A stretch of DNA of 64,000 nucleotides, from positions 5,018,046 to 5,082,045 of the forward strand of contig NC_064041.1 of the NCBI RefSeq assembly GCF_932526225.1, read 5' to 3'. The translations under genes were made by a program, and so were the position numbers. Of the stretch, positions 25,301 through 35,240 are shown one piece after another; the first letter of the stretch is position 1, and each line of letters begins with the position of its first letter. The DNA is from Nematostella vectensis (lineage: Eukaryota > Cnidaria > Anthozoa > Actiniaria > Edwardsiidae). The notes under the pieces are model-generated. The model made no database searches. It was not told the DNA's origin and saw nothing but the letters and a program-made list of their open reading frames with translations.

Positions 25301-26432
25301 AAATTAGTAAGATTTGTGGTTAGATGAGATGTTAGATGTCAATATGATTGTTTGTAGAGCACTTAGTGTACTATATACTGTAAGCACTATAAAAGCAGTA
25401 CAAATTATCAATATTTTTCGTACCTTATGCATGAAGACTAGTGATCTCTCAAATGCATTATTCACTTCTTCGTACAAAGGATCCTTCACTGGTCTCCCCT
25501 TTACTTGCTTCCGGCGGATCTTGAGGTAGTTATACCACAACTTATAACTGAATACAATCACAATTATCAAATTATCATATGGTATAACTAGAAAGACTAC
25601 AGACAAGCTGTAGAAAAACTAGATGGTCTGTTTATTAGTGGTGAAGACAAACAATAAAACAACTCAAGGTTGAAATAATGTGTTTAGCACCTCGGTGAAA
25701 CAGAGAAGTTGCACTGATATTTCAAGCGTTAGCCCTTTTTGCTCTGTTTCACTTTGTTTCGCACAGGTATTTAACATATTTTCAACCATGTGTTTTTTTA
25801 TTACATTATTTTATTACATTCTATTCCATATTCTATGTATTCACCTGCATTGGCTCTTTTGTTTTTTTCCCCCACATATTTCATTTCATGGGATTTCACA
25901 AAGTTTCTATCTAAGTTAGGTTGACAGCTATGTGTCTAATTTCAAATGCAAGTTAAATACTTTGGGGAGACAAAAGTGACAAGTTGCAAAAATGATTGCA
26001 AAAATGTTGTCCAACAAGAAATATCTAGGTTGTTTTATATCATTTTACATATGTATTTTACAGTACATCGTGATAAGCATCAATCTATTTTCATCACTGG
26101 TTCTTATATTCATCCTACCTTCCTGGAAGTTCTTTTAGTGCACGCTCATAGATCATGTTGACCGCAGAGCGGGATCCTGTCTTAGTCTTGTGCTCGACAT
26201 ATCTCTGCCAACACTTCACAGAAAAAGGATTTCGCAGGATTTCCTCCTCGTACGGTAGATCTTCTTCCTCCTAATAGATAAGAATTGCATGTTGACATTA
26301 GCATTAACGACAAGATGGACGAGAATACTTCTGAATAATGCACGCTTCGATCTCTATGATTTTACGGTTAACATTTTTGTAACTCACGATTATTAAGTTT
26401 TGGTTCTTCTTAGGTCTTGCTAACTCCGGCAT
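10342..26432 (-). CDS. XAB2: SYF1/XAB2 pre-mRNA splicing factor, HAT-repeat protein, 25 exons, 849 aa
   Basis: Exons: 26432-26388, 26270-26119, 25547-25424, 24252-24055, 23243-23148, 22302-22264, 22103-22059, 21519-21400, 20694-20635, 20374-20290, 19485-19413, 18847-18548, 18219-18144, 17616-17416, 17281-17195, 16894-16819, 15878-15769, 15236-15133, 14644-14545, 13905-13789, 13562-13511, 13015-12913, 11130-11012, 10669-10635, 10374-10342. All are GT-AG; lengths sum to 2550 bases with every phase consistent. Human XAB2 is 855 aa and colinear. Diagnostic stretches are [21 protein letters not shown] (N-terminus), [87 protein letters not shown], and [10 protein letters not shown] at the C-terminus. 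The HAT repeats form the scaffold of the Prp19/XAB2 complex, acting in the nucleus in splicing and transcription-coupled repair. Three introns carry arrays built from the adjoining splice junctions. The gene looks intact and functional. Confidence 0.97.
11119..11540. repeat. 79-bp tandem repeat carrying the XAB2 exon 23 acceptor
   Basis: Five to six units of about 79 bp at 11119, 11199, 11278, 11357, 11433 and a diverged one near 11517. On the minus strand each good unit contains CGTGTATTTCAG followed by a G run and CAACAGAG. The true acceptor of the exon starting at 11130 reads the same with TA added (G run, TACAACAGAG). So the array duplicates the 3' splice site plus the first dozen exon bases. 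Confidence 0.9.
11701..11900. repeat. 25-bp minisatellite, 8 copies
   Basis: Exactly eight units of AACAATATGTCCACACACTC plus GCGCG, in the XAB2 intron between exons 22 and 23. The first and last units are diverged. No relation to an exon junction is seen. Confidence 0.95.
12070..12912. repeat. 46-bp tandem repeat carrying the XAB2 exon 22 donor
   Basis: About a dozen good 46-bp units between 12330 and 12912, and diverged ones from about 12070. On the minus strand each good unit contains CTCTTTGTCAG|GTATCCCCACACTCG. The true donor at 12913/12912 reads CTCTTTGTCAG|GTATTCCCACACTCG. The array therefore repeats the last 11 exon bases and the 5' splice site. The pyrimidine-rich TTTTGTTCTCTTTGTCAG also resembles a 3' splice site. 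Long minus ORFs here (up to 269 codons) are repeat by-products. Confidence 0.93.
14719..14932. mobile_element. MITE of about 214 bp with long inverted termini
   Basis: Inverted termini of roughly 60 bp: the left arm starts GTGGTTAAAATTACAATACT and continues through CCTGTGGTTTTACA and GGCTCAAACGGGC. The right arm at 14870-14932 is its near complement. It lies in the XAB2 intron between exons 18 and 19. No coding capacity; superfamily not assignable. Confidence 0.75.
15862..16717. repeat. 91/96-bp tandem repeat carrying the XAB2 exon 17 acceptor
   Basis: Unit boundaries (TAAGAAGG) fall at 15871, 15962, 16058, 16149, 16240, 16331, 16422, 16518, 16609 and 16700. Spacing is 91 bp, or 96 bp where TTACA is added. 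On the minus strand every unit has GATCTCTTATTCYAG followed by CCTTCTTA, the 3' splice site of exon 17 (exon start 15878). Copies at 16422 and 16609 match the true junction for about 17 exon bases. Only the copy at 15871 continues into the full exon. Confidence 0.95.
16921..17102. repeat. imperfect CAT/ATAACC microsatellite
   Basis: Repeats built from ATAACCATCATC and ATAACCACCACC in the XAB2 intron between exons 15 and 16. The minus strand gives a false methionine-rich ORF. Confidence 0.95.
19653..19898. mobile_element. 246-bp TTAA-flanked MITE, copy 1
   Basis: Flanked by TTAA on both sides (19649-19652 and 19899-19902). The terminal inverted repeats start AGCCGCATTGTCACCAG and include TTACTTCCGG. 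It lies in the XAB2 intron between exons 10 and 11. TTAA duplication is the hallmark of piggyBac-type transposition, but these termini do not match the piggyBac copy at 31898-35133. It sits inside a dispersed repeat that also occurs at 25575-25740. Confidence 0.85.
20941..21376. other. XAB2 intron between exons 8 and 9, no gene
   Basis: Contains a GGGA-rich simple repeat near 20975-21000. ORFs on both strands at 21083-21375 have no recognisable domain and sit inside the intron. Confidence 0.4.
21577..21822. mobile_element. 246-bp TTAA-flanked MITE, copy 2
   Basis: Same element and same length as the copy at 19653-19898, roughly 90% alike by eye, flanked by TTAA at 21573-21576 and 21823-21826. 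It lies in the XAB2 intron between exons 7 and 8. Confidence 0.87.
24677..25170. repeat. 44-bp minisatellite, about 11 copies
   Basis: Unit begins GAAAATGTGCGACCCCCAAT and ends GGAATGCCCAGT, 44 bp. It lies in the XAB2 intron between exons 3 and 4. Neighbouring exon junctions are not included in the unit. Confidence 0.95.
25575..25745. repeat. dispersed repeat shared with 19550-19950
   Basis: Starts GGTATAACTAGAAAGACTAC and contains GGTTGAAATAATGTGTTTAG then CACCTCGGTGAAACAGAG. The counterpart at 19555-19650 plus 19903-19925 reads the same way, interrupted by the 246-bp MITE. The order suggests the MITE landed in an older dispersed repeat, possibly a LINE tail. Confidence 0.6.
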
Positions 26433-26841
26433 TATGCTTTCGGGTCACTAGGGCGAATTCACGCCTCAAAACAGAAGAAAACTTTACTATAAAAATCTAT
26501 AGTTTTCTTCAGTTTACAACTTTTTGACGTGAACGCAACGTGCGGTCAGCGGATTGACAACCCACAATGCCCTGCAAAAAGAAGAGACAAATAACAATTT
26601 TAAAATATGAAAAAGGTATATTAACTATCTTACATCATCTAAAATCTTAGGAAATTCATTTTTGGGATATGTCTTCACATTCATCCCTTTTTAATATAAC
26701 AAATTTATTATACAACAAATTTGTTATAAGGGTGTAAAGCTTTGGGTTACCTGTGGTACGGACAGAACGCCTAACTGATGTTTTCCATCTAGGAATAGAA
26801 GTGGAGGCGACCAAAGGTTCGGTTGATAATTTTGATACAAA
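26433..26841. promoter_or_regulatory. bidirectional promoter region between XAB2 and PIN1
   Basis: 409 bp separate the divergent start codons of two housekeeping-type genes. At 26559-26576 the sequence AACCCACAATGCCCTGCA matches 17 of 18 positions of the ZNF143/STAF consensus (YWCCCRNMATSCMYYRCR), known to be frequent in metazoan bidirectional promoters. No TATA box is evident. Function is inferred from position and motif only. Confidence 0.6.
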
Positions 26842-28303
26842 ATGAGCTCTTTACCGCCTGGATGGGTAGAAAAGGTCTCCAACTCAACAGGAAAGACATA
26901 TTACTTAAATCAACACACGAAAGCTAGCCAGTGGGAGAGGCCGACAGAGCCTGCTGGCGATCAAGTTCGCGCCTCTCATTTATTAGTGAAGCACAGTGAA
27001 TCGAGGCGCCCTTCTTCGTGGAAAACCGACAAGATCACTAGAAGCAAAGACGAGGCGCTTGCCATCCTTAAAGGTAATAAAAAGCGTCGATAAAATGACT
27101 TGGGGAGAACAAGACTTGGTGGCATTGTGTATGGGTCTCATTTCGGCGAACTTTCGGCTCAAAACTGCAAGCGGTGCGATAGAAAATCTACTTAGGAACA
27201 GACCTTGGTTATTTTTAGGCTTCATTCAAGCATAGACGGTCTATGATTTCATAGGTAAACCCGTACAAATTAAGCTTACTGTTATATTCCCCCGTTCTAT
27301 CCTACTACAAAAAAAATATCGAATCGTGGAAAGACAATTTTATTTTATTTTCAATTTATCTTAAGTATACTGTACACTAGTACATTCTTGTATGTACATA
27401 GTCAAATACTTCTTCATGTTTGATGGTATTTTATATGCAATAGGCTATCAGGAACAGATCAAATCAGGAGAGGCAACACTCGAGGACCTTGCCAAGACTG
27501 AGAGTGACTGCAGCAGTGCCAAAAATGGTGGGGACTTGGGTTTTTTTGGCAGAGGACAAATGCAAAGTAAGTTTATAGAGCTTAAAGTTTAGGGGCTGAT
27601 CTATGGGAGTGATTGTTGGGATTGCAACCTCTCCTATGGGCGAAAAAATTGAACAGGGTCACATACTGACTCACAATCACAACTGGGTGCTACAAAGATG
27701 GATGGAGTTGTCAAAATTTAACCAGAAAGTACTGTGCTGATTAAAGATTTTATTGATTGATTTACGCTACAGGCACTCCCCTTGGTTGTTTCTTGTGCTG
27801 CATGACATCCCGGTACACCCTGCTCAGAAAAAAAAAACACACACACACACAACACTTCATAATAAAAAATAAGATCTCAAAATGCTATATAACGTGCCTT
27901 CAAAAAATAAGGTACTAAGGGGGCACTATACAGGGACATTAAGAAAACTGGGGGGAAGGGGAGGGCAAGGCAACACCCCTATTGCTCATTTTCTTAGACA
28001 CAGTCATATTTGTAAACAAAGAGCATGGAATGTAGTAAGTTTTAGGAAAGGGAAAGAGAAAGAAAATTTATACATACAGTATGACTCTGATTTCTTCCAT
28101 GTTTTTTTTTTTCAGAGCCATTTGAAACAGCAACGTAAGTATTCATTTCTTTTTCAAATATTTCTGTATGGCTTGCTGCATTGCAACTGCATATTTACCA
28201 TATTTTGACACATTAATATTTCAGGTTCAGTCTTAGAGTTGGTGAGATGAGTGAGCCAGTCTTCACAGATTCTGGCATACATTTGATCCTCAGGACTGGA
28301 TAG
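26842..28303 (+). CDS. PIN1: peptidyl-prolyl cis-trans isomerase PIN1, 4 exons, 150 aa
   Basis: Exons 26842-27073, 27444-27566, 28116-28134, 28225-28303, all GT-AG with matching phases. An N-terminal WW domain (residues about 4-34, [19 protein letters not shown], Trp8 and Trp31) binds phospho-Ser/Thr-Pro. The C-terminal parvulin domain starts [18 protein letters not shown]. It keeps the basic phosphate-binding patch (Lys50, Arg55, Arg56), His46, catalytic Cys100 ([13 protein letters not shown]), and Ser141 and His144 near the end ([13 protein letters not shown]). Human PIN1 has 163 residues; the difference is mainly the shorter linker between the domains. It acts in nucleus and cytosol, isomerising phosphorylated Ser/Thr-Pro bonds. 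It appears intact and is divergent from XAB2. Confidence 0.97.
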
Positions 28304-28650
28304 ATGCCCAGGTCACCATGTGAAAACCCTGCAAGGGGCTGACCGGTGACTAATGCAGTTTAGAAAGCACAAAAAATGCTTTACTTAAAACTTTTCTCTG
28401 CCTACAAAGGTTAAAACCATTTTCATCTCTCATTTTCATCTCATTTTTAATGTGGCAAATTAAAAAATATGTAATTTTTGTCTGTAGAAGTATGGAAAAT
28501 GCTGTGTGCTTGTTTTGTAGCCACAACTGCTGCCAAAACCTCCATTCTAAATTTGTAGAAGGAAAGCTGCCCTCAAAACCATTGTTCTTGCACTTATATA
28601 TTATTCCAAATCCAGGTATAGATAGTGCAAGTAGACCTTCAATCCCATCT

Positions 28651-28707
28651 AATAAATTATGACAATATTCACAGTATTAGGTATTCTCTCTATTTGTCCT
28701 AAATAAA
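28651..28707 (+). promoter_or_regulatory. candidate polyadenylation signals of PIN1
   Basis: AATAAA at 28651-28656 and again at 28702-28707, about 350-400 bases after the PIN1 stop. Confidence 0.4.
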
Positions 28708-28709
28708 AA

Positions 28710-29900
28710 TCTGAAAAAAACAAAAACAAAACAACAGCAGTGAACTAATGTACTGTATGAGAAGGACATAGAGTGGGAGTGCCGAGTGTTAATATTAGAT
28801 GGAAAATAAAGCAGCTCTGACTGTTGCTCAAATGACTGTGGTTATTACTGTGCAATTTACCACCACTCTGATTATAGAAATAAACATTTTTAAATCATTC
28901 CTTAGCAATATAGACTGGTCAAATCAAAACTCCTTCTGTTGAGTTCTGGTGAGAAAATTTCTGTAGTTTTTTTAGGTCCATATATATGCTAACAGAAAGG
29001 AGATAAAGGAGTGATGGATTGACATGGAGCAATGACCATTTATTGATTGGAATATTTCTATAATGGGTTAAAAAACATACAGAATAGGTGGGCAGAAATT
29101 CATTTTTCATCAGCAACACACAAAAGAGTAATGGTTTTCTAGTTTATTGCTCTATTTTAACATTGCAACTTAAGTGTTAAGTGTAAACAAGTGAAAACTT
29201 GTCTATTTTATCTTTTCTTCTGGCTTCCATCTTTTCCATGTGATAAAAGGGCACCACAAACTAGGACACCTTGCAGGTGTACATAGTACAGTATATCTGT
29301 ATACTGTATATGATGTCAATATAAGGTACAATGAAAACCAAGCCTCACATTTGGTCACATACTTAATCCCAACTAGACAAAGACAAGATACATGTATGGG
29401 TGCTGAAAAGGAAACGAGTAAGTAAAATGGGCCCCAAATATTCAGGAGAGATCCCCAAAACAGACAATAATAAATTGAGTCCACTATGAGGTCTATTCCC
29501 TCCAATTATCCCTATTTTCACCACTATACAAATTCTCTTGCATACTAAACACAAACCACACACTATAGGGACTTGCCTATCGTCATTTGACTAGCTCTGT
29601 AGAAAGAGGCAAGAAGCTATAGTAGCTATTTATTTTTGTTATACCAAAACGAAAAACAAGGGGGGAATTGATATGTTTTGAAGCGATTAATTTTGAAAAT
29701 TTGTTGTTTGTTGTGTGTATAACTTCTCAATGACAATTTTTGCACTTGTTTTTGTAGAGAATTGACTCCAAACACTTTCCCGAATATGCCTGATAGTTCT
29801 TGAATAATCTCTTGTACTTTACAATTGTCATAGTTTGTCGTACGGCTATACTTTTTGCTTTGTTTTCTTCTGGCAGTTTCAGAGGTCATACTTGCTTAAA
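28710..29900. other. intergenic, no supported gene
   Basis: AT-rich. A minus ORF at 29626-29889 (87 codons, starting MTSETARRKQSKKYSRTT) is basic and starts with ATG but shows no domain I recognise; it could be chance. Confidence 0.4.
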
Positions 29901-29904
29901 AGCA

Positions 29905-30250
29905 TCGTATGACAACCAAACTTGGCAGGTGTCATGTATGTGTCAAGGGAGTTGCAAAAATGTGGTCACGTGATTTGTGACGTCATCGACGTCACTAGAA
30001 GCAAAAATATGCTGTCGTCATTAAAATAAAAAAAACTATATTTTACGAAGGAAACATCGTATGGCAACCAAACTCGGTAGGTGTCATGAAGGTGTCAAGG
30101 GGGATGCAACAATATGGTCAGGTGTGGCGTAACATCGATGACCTCAATTAAAGCAAAAAACGTGATTAAAAGCAAAAACATTTATATCTCTTGAAAAAAA
30201 ACTCACAACCAAACTTGGCAGATGTCGTGTTTGTGTCAAGGGGGGTGCAC
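29905..30250. repeat. three diverged direct repeats
   Basis: CGTATGACAACCAAACTTGG, GTGTCATG and GTGTCAAGGG recur in order at about 29906, 30058 and 30205, with spacing near 150 bp. A more distant relative lies at about 23394 in an XAB2 intron. Probably a degraded dispersed repeat family. Confidence 0.7.
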
Positions 30251-30940
30251 AATAAGACTTCTTCAGGGCAGGGCTTTTTGTATTTATCAATTGATTCGGC
30301 ACATTTCTCTGTTGACAAGTTCAGGATCCACAACAAATTGATTTATATAAATTAAATAAACGTGATTCTCGATTTTATCAATTAGATTATTTACTAATTT
30401 ATATCAATTGGATTATTTTGATAATGAGTTGTTAATTCAATTTCTATCAATTGTTATCAATTCTGAACACGAATTCTGATTGTTGATTGTTCCTTTTTTT
30501 ATGTCAACTGATCATCATTTAGTAATTAAATTGACAACAGTTTCATGAACGCTTCTTGATCTTACACTTCCCCAACAGTACCCCTTTGTATTGAACTGCA
30601 TGCAATTCCTTGGGGTTTATTTGAGTAAGTACGCAGCTGCTTTGTCTCCTATTATCTTTGTTCTACAAAGAAGTTCTTTTGTCTCTATTCTTCTCGTTCT
30701 TTGTGTCGAGGTGCGGATATTGTTCATTTGCCCAATCAAATTGCAGCTTGTAAGAACCGCGTACTGACCCGTTCATTTCGGGTACTCTTTGGGATCGTTT
30801 GGATCCCTGGGATCAATTGGTGTCCAGGATCGATCCGTGCTATTGTATCAGTCAGTGTCTCACAGATCGTTTCGGGTCCCGGGACCGGTTGGAGGACTTT
30901 TGGGGATATTTTAGGTTCTGAGATCATGTTGGGGTTTTTA

Positions 30941-31045
30941 TAGCCTGCGTAGCAAGCGTTTCTGTGGAGTTTTAGCTGGAATAGAGAGCGAGCGAGGAAT
31001 GTGACTGCGCGAAAACTCTACAGAAACGCTTGCTACTCAGGCTAG
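30941..31045. mobile_element. MITE of about 105 bp
   Basis: Terminal inverted repeats of about 33 bp: TAGCCTGCGTAGCAAGCGTT on the left and its near complement ending at about 31045 on the right. The ends are highly similar and the inside is only about 40 bp. Confidence 0.8.
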
Positions 31046-31733
31046 GCTCTAGCAGCTTTTGCCGCTATCTCACTCCTAGAGCCCGTGGGCTCTGGGACGA
31101 GTTTTGCGGGCGGCATTGAGCCTGCAATACGGGAGCGCATGCGCTTCGCCTTTTTAAAGGTGTGAGGCTCCAAGGCGGCGTTTGACGAGATGTGACATCC
31201 CTGATTTCTCCTCAATTTTCAACGATATTTGAAGCCTCTTCGACTTTTTAAAGAAAGTAAGCTAGCATTTTGCTTATAGCCTTTCAGTCTATGTTATTTT
31301 CATGATCTGATATGTTGCCCTTCTGATACTTTTGTAGAATATTCCGACTTTGTGAACACGTGCGATGATCTATTTCACCGCGCGAGGTTCCGATGTCTTT
31401 GGCTTATCTTGAAATTTACTTACAGGTGAGCAAAGTTGAGTGCTTATCGCCTATCCATTCTATGAAATTTACTAATTTTATTCAATCCAATGCATTACAA
31501 ACACATAAAAACTCGAGACTTTCGCATAACGATGGTCACCACATGCATAACCGAGGGCGCAATAACGCAGCGGTGAACCGTATGAGCCATATGGGCCGAT
31601 ACAGCTAAACTAGAATAGCAACGACAAAGAATACTTTAATAGATTACTCCCCTATACAATAGTATAAAGTAGCTTACGCTAATACTGGGGAGGGCACAGG
31701 CAGTTTACAGCCGGCGGAGATGCGGAGGCACCT

Positions 31734-31893
31734 TTAGTTGCCTGATGACTGGCAAAGCTGCTGTTTTAAATTACTAAGGTTTACTGTATTATCAGGAAGT
31801 AAATTCCATGCTCTTATTGCTCTAGGAAACAAAGAATAATTAAAGGAAAGAATATTCGAGTGCAATTGTTGAAAGCTAAGTGAGTAAGAATAT
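31734..31893 (-). pseudogene. LINE reverse transcriptase C-terminal fragment
   Basis: The minus strand reads LHSNILSFNYSLFPRAIRAW then NLLPDNTVNL and a stop. This matches the C-terminal SFFPRAIRDWN-type motif of CR1/L2-like LINE polymerases. The piggyBac element at 31898-35133 interrupts it, and the likely upstream part resumes after 35138. Confidence 0.7.
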
Positions 31894-31897
31894 TTAA

Positions 31898-34800
31898 CCC
31901 TTTGGTGCCTGCCCTAAAATGGGCCATTTTTTGTGTGTCTCATTGAAACATATACTGACACTTCTGCTTTTATCCGATTTGTGCTATATGTCTATGGAAA
32001 GCTTACAAAATGGGCTACACATTGGTTACCTCATTTTTATTTTTTTTATCATTTACTAATTATTTTTATATTAATTTATGCTAATTAGGGTGTTACGTAA
32101 TATACTATTTACAAGAAAATGTCACATTATACACTTGAAATCAAGTCATTCAAAAAATTTTGAAAATAAAATTGTTTCCTATCATATAATACACACTTGT
32201 TGTAAATTCTAGGCCAATACACAAAAAGAAGAGAAAGTTACAGCAGAAAAGCTTACCATATGTAAATTATGCTATTTGGGGGGCGGGTGATAAAAATGTA
32301 TTTTTTCTGAAATTAGCAACAATATTTAAAATAAGAACAATATATCATGGTGTAGTATATATAGTGTCTTGTATACACTAATAATCAGCTTTGTGTTATT
32401 CTGCCTAGCATTTCTTGCTTACAATTGCTAGTATTCACTAAATAAATCATGAAAAACAAAAAGAACAAAATGAAATACTAACTGTACACAGCATTGTCCT
32501 TGCAAACTATAGATAACTAAACACTCTTACTCATGGAACTCCTTGCTGTGCCCTATTTTAAAACAGTCCTGGGTGCTGGTGAGGTGCAGGTATGCCTGGC
32601 ATTGGGGTGCTTCGCAGTAGGTCCTGACCTTTAGTTCTTTTCCTGTGGTTGCATCACAAACCTTACAGTTCCTCTTCACATCCGACATCATTGGCATGTG
32701 GACACTCTCAAACTGGTTAGGTGCGCTAGTTGGTGGCTTGTGGGCAGGTGGGGGACCAAACTCTTCTAAGCCTGCCAGCTGTCTCACTAGTTCTTCTCTA
32801 AACTCAGCAACTGAGTACTTTTTCGGGTGATGAAGTGCTGTGTTGTCAGGGTTCTTGGCACAGTGAATCTGGAAAAGAATATGGCTATTTACAACAGCTA
32901 TATCAATCATGTGAAAGAAGAGGACTTTCCACCATCTTCTGCACTTTGAGAGAGCGTTGTTCATCAGCTGGTCAGATCTGTCCACACCATTCATATAGCT
33001 GTTGTAGTTGTTGATGGCCATCAGCTGCCTCACTTGAAACAATTACATAATCATTGGCAAATTCAATGGAGGATAGGATAATGACTGGTCTGTTATCCTT
33101 CCACTGCTGTGCCAAGCAAACACCATCTCTGTGCCATCTCATACTTCCTCGCTCTTGCTTCCCCCCCCCCCCCCCCCCCCACACACACACTTTCTGCCAT
33201 TCTTCAACTCCTCTGGAAACCCCCTTCTATTTTCAGCTGCAGTGCCAGTAGCTGGTGTCTCCACAAGGAAAAGATCATTTATAAGTGTCACTGATGTGTA
33301 AAAGTTATCACAATACAGATGGTATCCTTGATTGAGTAGGGGTGATAATAACTTCATGACCACATCATATGCAAGCCCATTAGTACTTGGGGCATTCGCT
33401 GTCTGTCTTCTGGCATAGACATCAAAGTCATAAGTGTAACCGTTTGCACTGTCTGCCAGAACCCACAACTTCAGTCCCCATTTCGTTGGTTTGTTCTTTA
33501 TATACTGCCTCATCCCTGACCGATGCTTACTCTTTACCATTCTTTCATCTATCGCAACATTCTAGAAAGACTGATATAATGCCTTGCATCTCTCCTTGAA
33601 ATGGTCAAGGAAACTGCATATTTTTCTCAGCTTGTCCTGATCATCCTCTTCAATTGGATTGACAACATGCAACATGGCCATCAAGGCCTTGAAACAGTCA
33701 CGTGCCATGATTGCCCTTGCCCATAGCCCATGATAAAATGTTTTTGTGTTCCAGTATCTGTGGAATGAGCTTACATTCACAAGACCACAGTACAGAATCA
33801 GGGCAATCAGTCGATTGATTTCCTCAGGGTTTGTATCGTTCCATGCCCCTATTTCATTGGTATAGGAGTGCTTCTGCTTGATGTTGGCATAGGCATAGGC
33901 ATTGGTGTTTGCACTGATTTGCTGAACTAGGTGGGCAGTAAAAGAATTCCTCTCAGTAGAGGTACTTCTAAATGTAGCCCAGGAATTCTACTCGGAGCAA
34001 AATCGGGGAGCTGGTTCACTTGGTCAGCATCACCATAGCTGTTGTAGGAGGTTGCTTGCTGTTGCTGGGCAGTAGCCAACTGCCTACGCTGCTGGCCTCT
34101 TCCCCGTCCTCTCCCTCGTCCTCCGCCTCGTCCTCTCGCTCGAACAGGTCTCGACGCCGAAGACGTTGCTTCTTCTACCACACTCTCATCACTACTCGAG
34201 GTCCTTCAGGATCAGCCTCCTCGTCACCAAAACTAAAATACTTTGCAGAGAAAATATTAGTTATTTTTGTGATGATCTTATTGGTGTGTTGTAATAATTA
34301 TTGTGAAATTATGAAATTACACGTCAAAATAAAAACAAAAGAGCATCGAAACTGTAAATGTCAAACTAAAAATATAAAGGCGAATAGAAATCCCTTAAGT
34401 CATTCAACACTATAAAATATGGATTAAGAGAAGCGTTTTAGTTCTTAGGGTAGCGAAAAAATGTTTTTCAGGCATTTTTTTATTCAAGAATTTTTTTTGG
34501 CAATATGTTTGTTTTTGTATGATCTTGATAGGTGTGAAGTGCGATTCCCAAGCAAATCACTCGGCACACATCTAGGTGAAAATATGGCAAAAAATAAATC
34601 CAAATCAAATGAATACAATATCAATTAGTTAGAAAAATGGAATAATACTTTGAAAGAAACACGAGGTGAATAACATCAATTTAGCGAAGTAAAGAGCAAG
34701 TATTTCGAAGCGTCTCTTTTGTTTACGATAAACTTACCTCGTGTTCGATTCAGCTTCACTTTCTACTTCCATTTCTTGGTCCAACTCGAACTCTTCACCA

Positions 34801-35133
34801 CTAGAAATCCCTCCTACCTCACTGTCCACATAACTCTCTACATCACTCTCTTCATTCATAAGAATTTCTGCAACTTCTTACGCTGTTGATCACTATTTGG
34901 TCGCTTACTCGAAGACACCATTTTAGATTTTGACCAGAGCAAGCATGAAGCCGGGATTATAATTAAAACTATGGCTAGCCAATCAAATCCCTGCATAAAA
35001 AACTCTGCTGTCTGATTGGGTATTGCTTATTGTAAAGACTTTTATTTTCAAATAATACCAAAAACATTGCTATGACAACAGATACGTCATCGGTCCATAT
35101 GGAACGATTTCAGCAAAGGCTGGCACCAAAGGG
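31898..35133 (-). mobile_element. full-length piggyBac transposon, 3236 bp
   Basis: TTAA occurs on both sides (31894-31897 and 35134-35137). The termini are CCCTTTGGTGCCTGCCC on the left and the complement of CCCTTTGGTGCCAGCC on the right, with the piggyBac-typical CCC start. It holds one minus-strand transposase gene, now broken. It inserted into an older LINE fragment. Confidence 0.95.
32527..34925 (-). pseudogene. piggyBac transposase (DDE_Tnp_1_7 family), inactivated
   Basis: Minus-strand pieces in order: an acidic N-terminus near 34860-34740 (MNEESDVESYVDSEVGG) after a possible disrupted start; an Arg-Gly-rich stretch near 34140-34080; a stretch near 33960-33780 containing GAWNDTNPEEINRL; NVSSFHRYWNTKTFY; IDERMVKSKHRSGMRQYI; HLYCDNFYTSVTLI; YNSYMNGVDRSDQLM; and a C-terminal Cys-rich zinc-binding tail (CKVCD, CEAPQCQAYLH). 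Defects: a frameshift near 33965, an in-frame TAG at about 33572 just before NVAIDERM, a frame change at the C and CA simple repeat at 33162-33190, and another near 33040. Upstream of NVSSF the frame stays coherent. Family assignment is secure; activity is not expected. Confidence 0.93.
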
Positions 35134-35137
35134 TTAA

Positions 35138-35240
35138 ACTAGGAATATCTTTAAGAAAGGAAAATGCTTGGAGCGATGGCAGAGAAGTCGGACATCCAAC
35201 TCACTCGCTCTTTATTCTCGTCGCTCGATTTACTCAAAAC
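35138..35240 (-). pseudogene. upstream remnant of the LINE interrupted by piggyBac
   Basis: The minus strand reads RASELDVRLLCHRSKHFPFL before the piggyBac end. This is compatible with the polymerase region just before the fragment at 31734-31893. Short, so the assignment rests on continuity across the insertion. Confidence 0.45.

Noticed and set aside
29626-29889. 87-codon basic minus ORF as a small gene
   Set aside because: No recognisable motif or promoter context; kept only as a remark.
30701-30943. 80-codon ORF
   Set aside because: Open on both strands through GC-rich GATC words, no domain.
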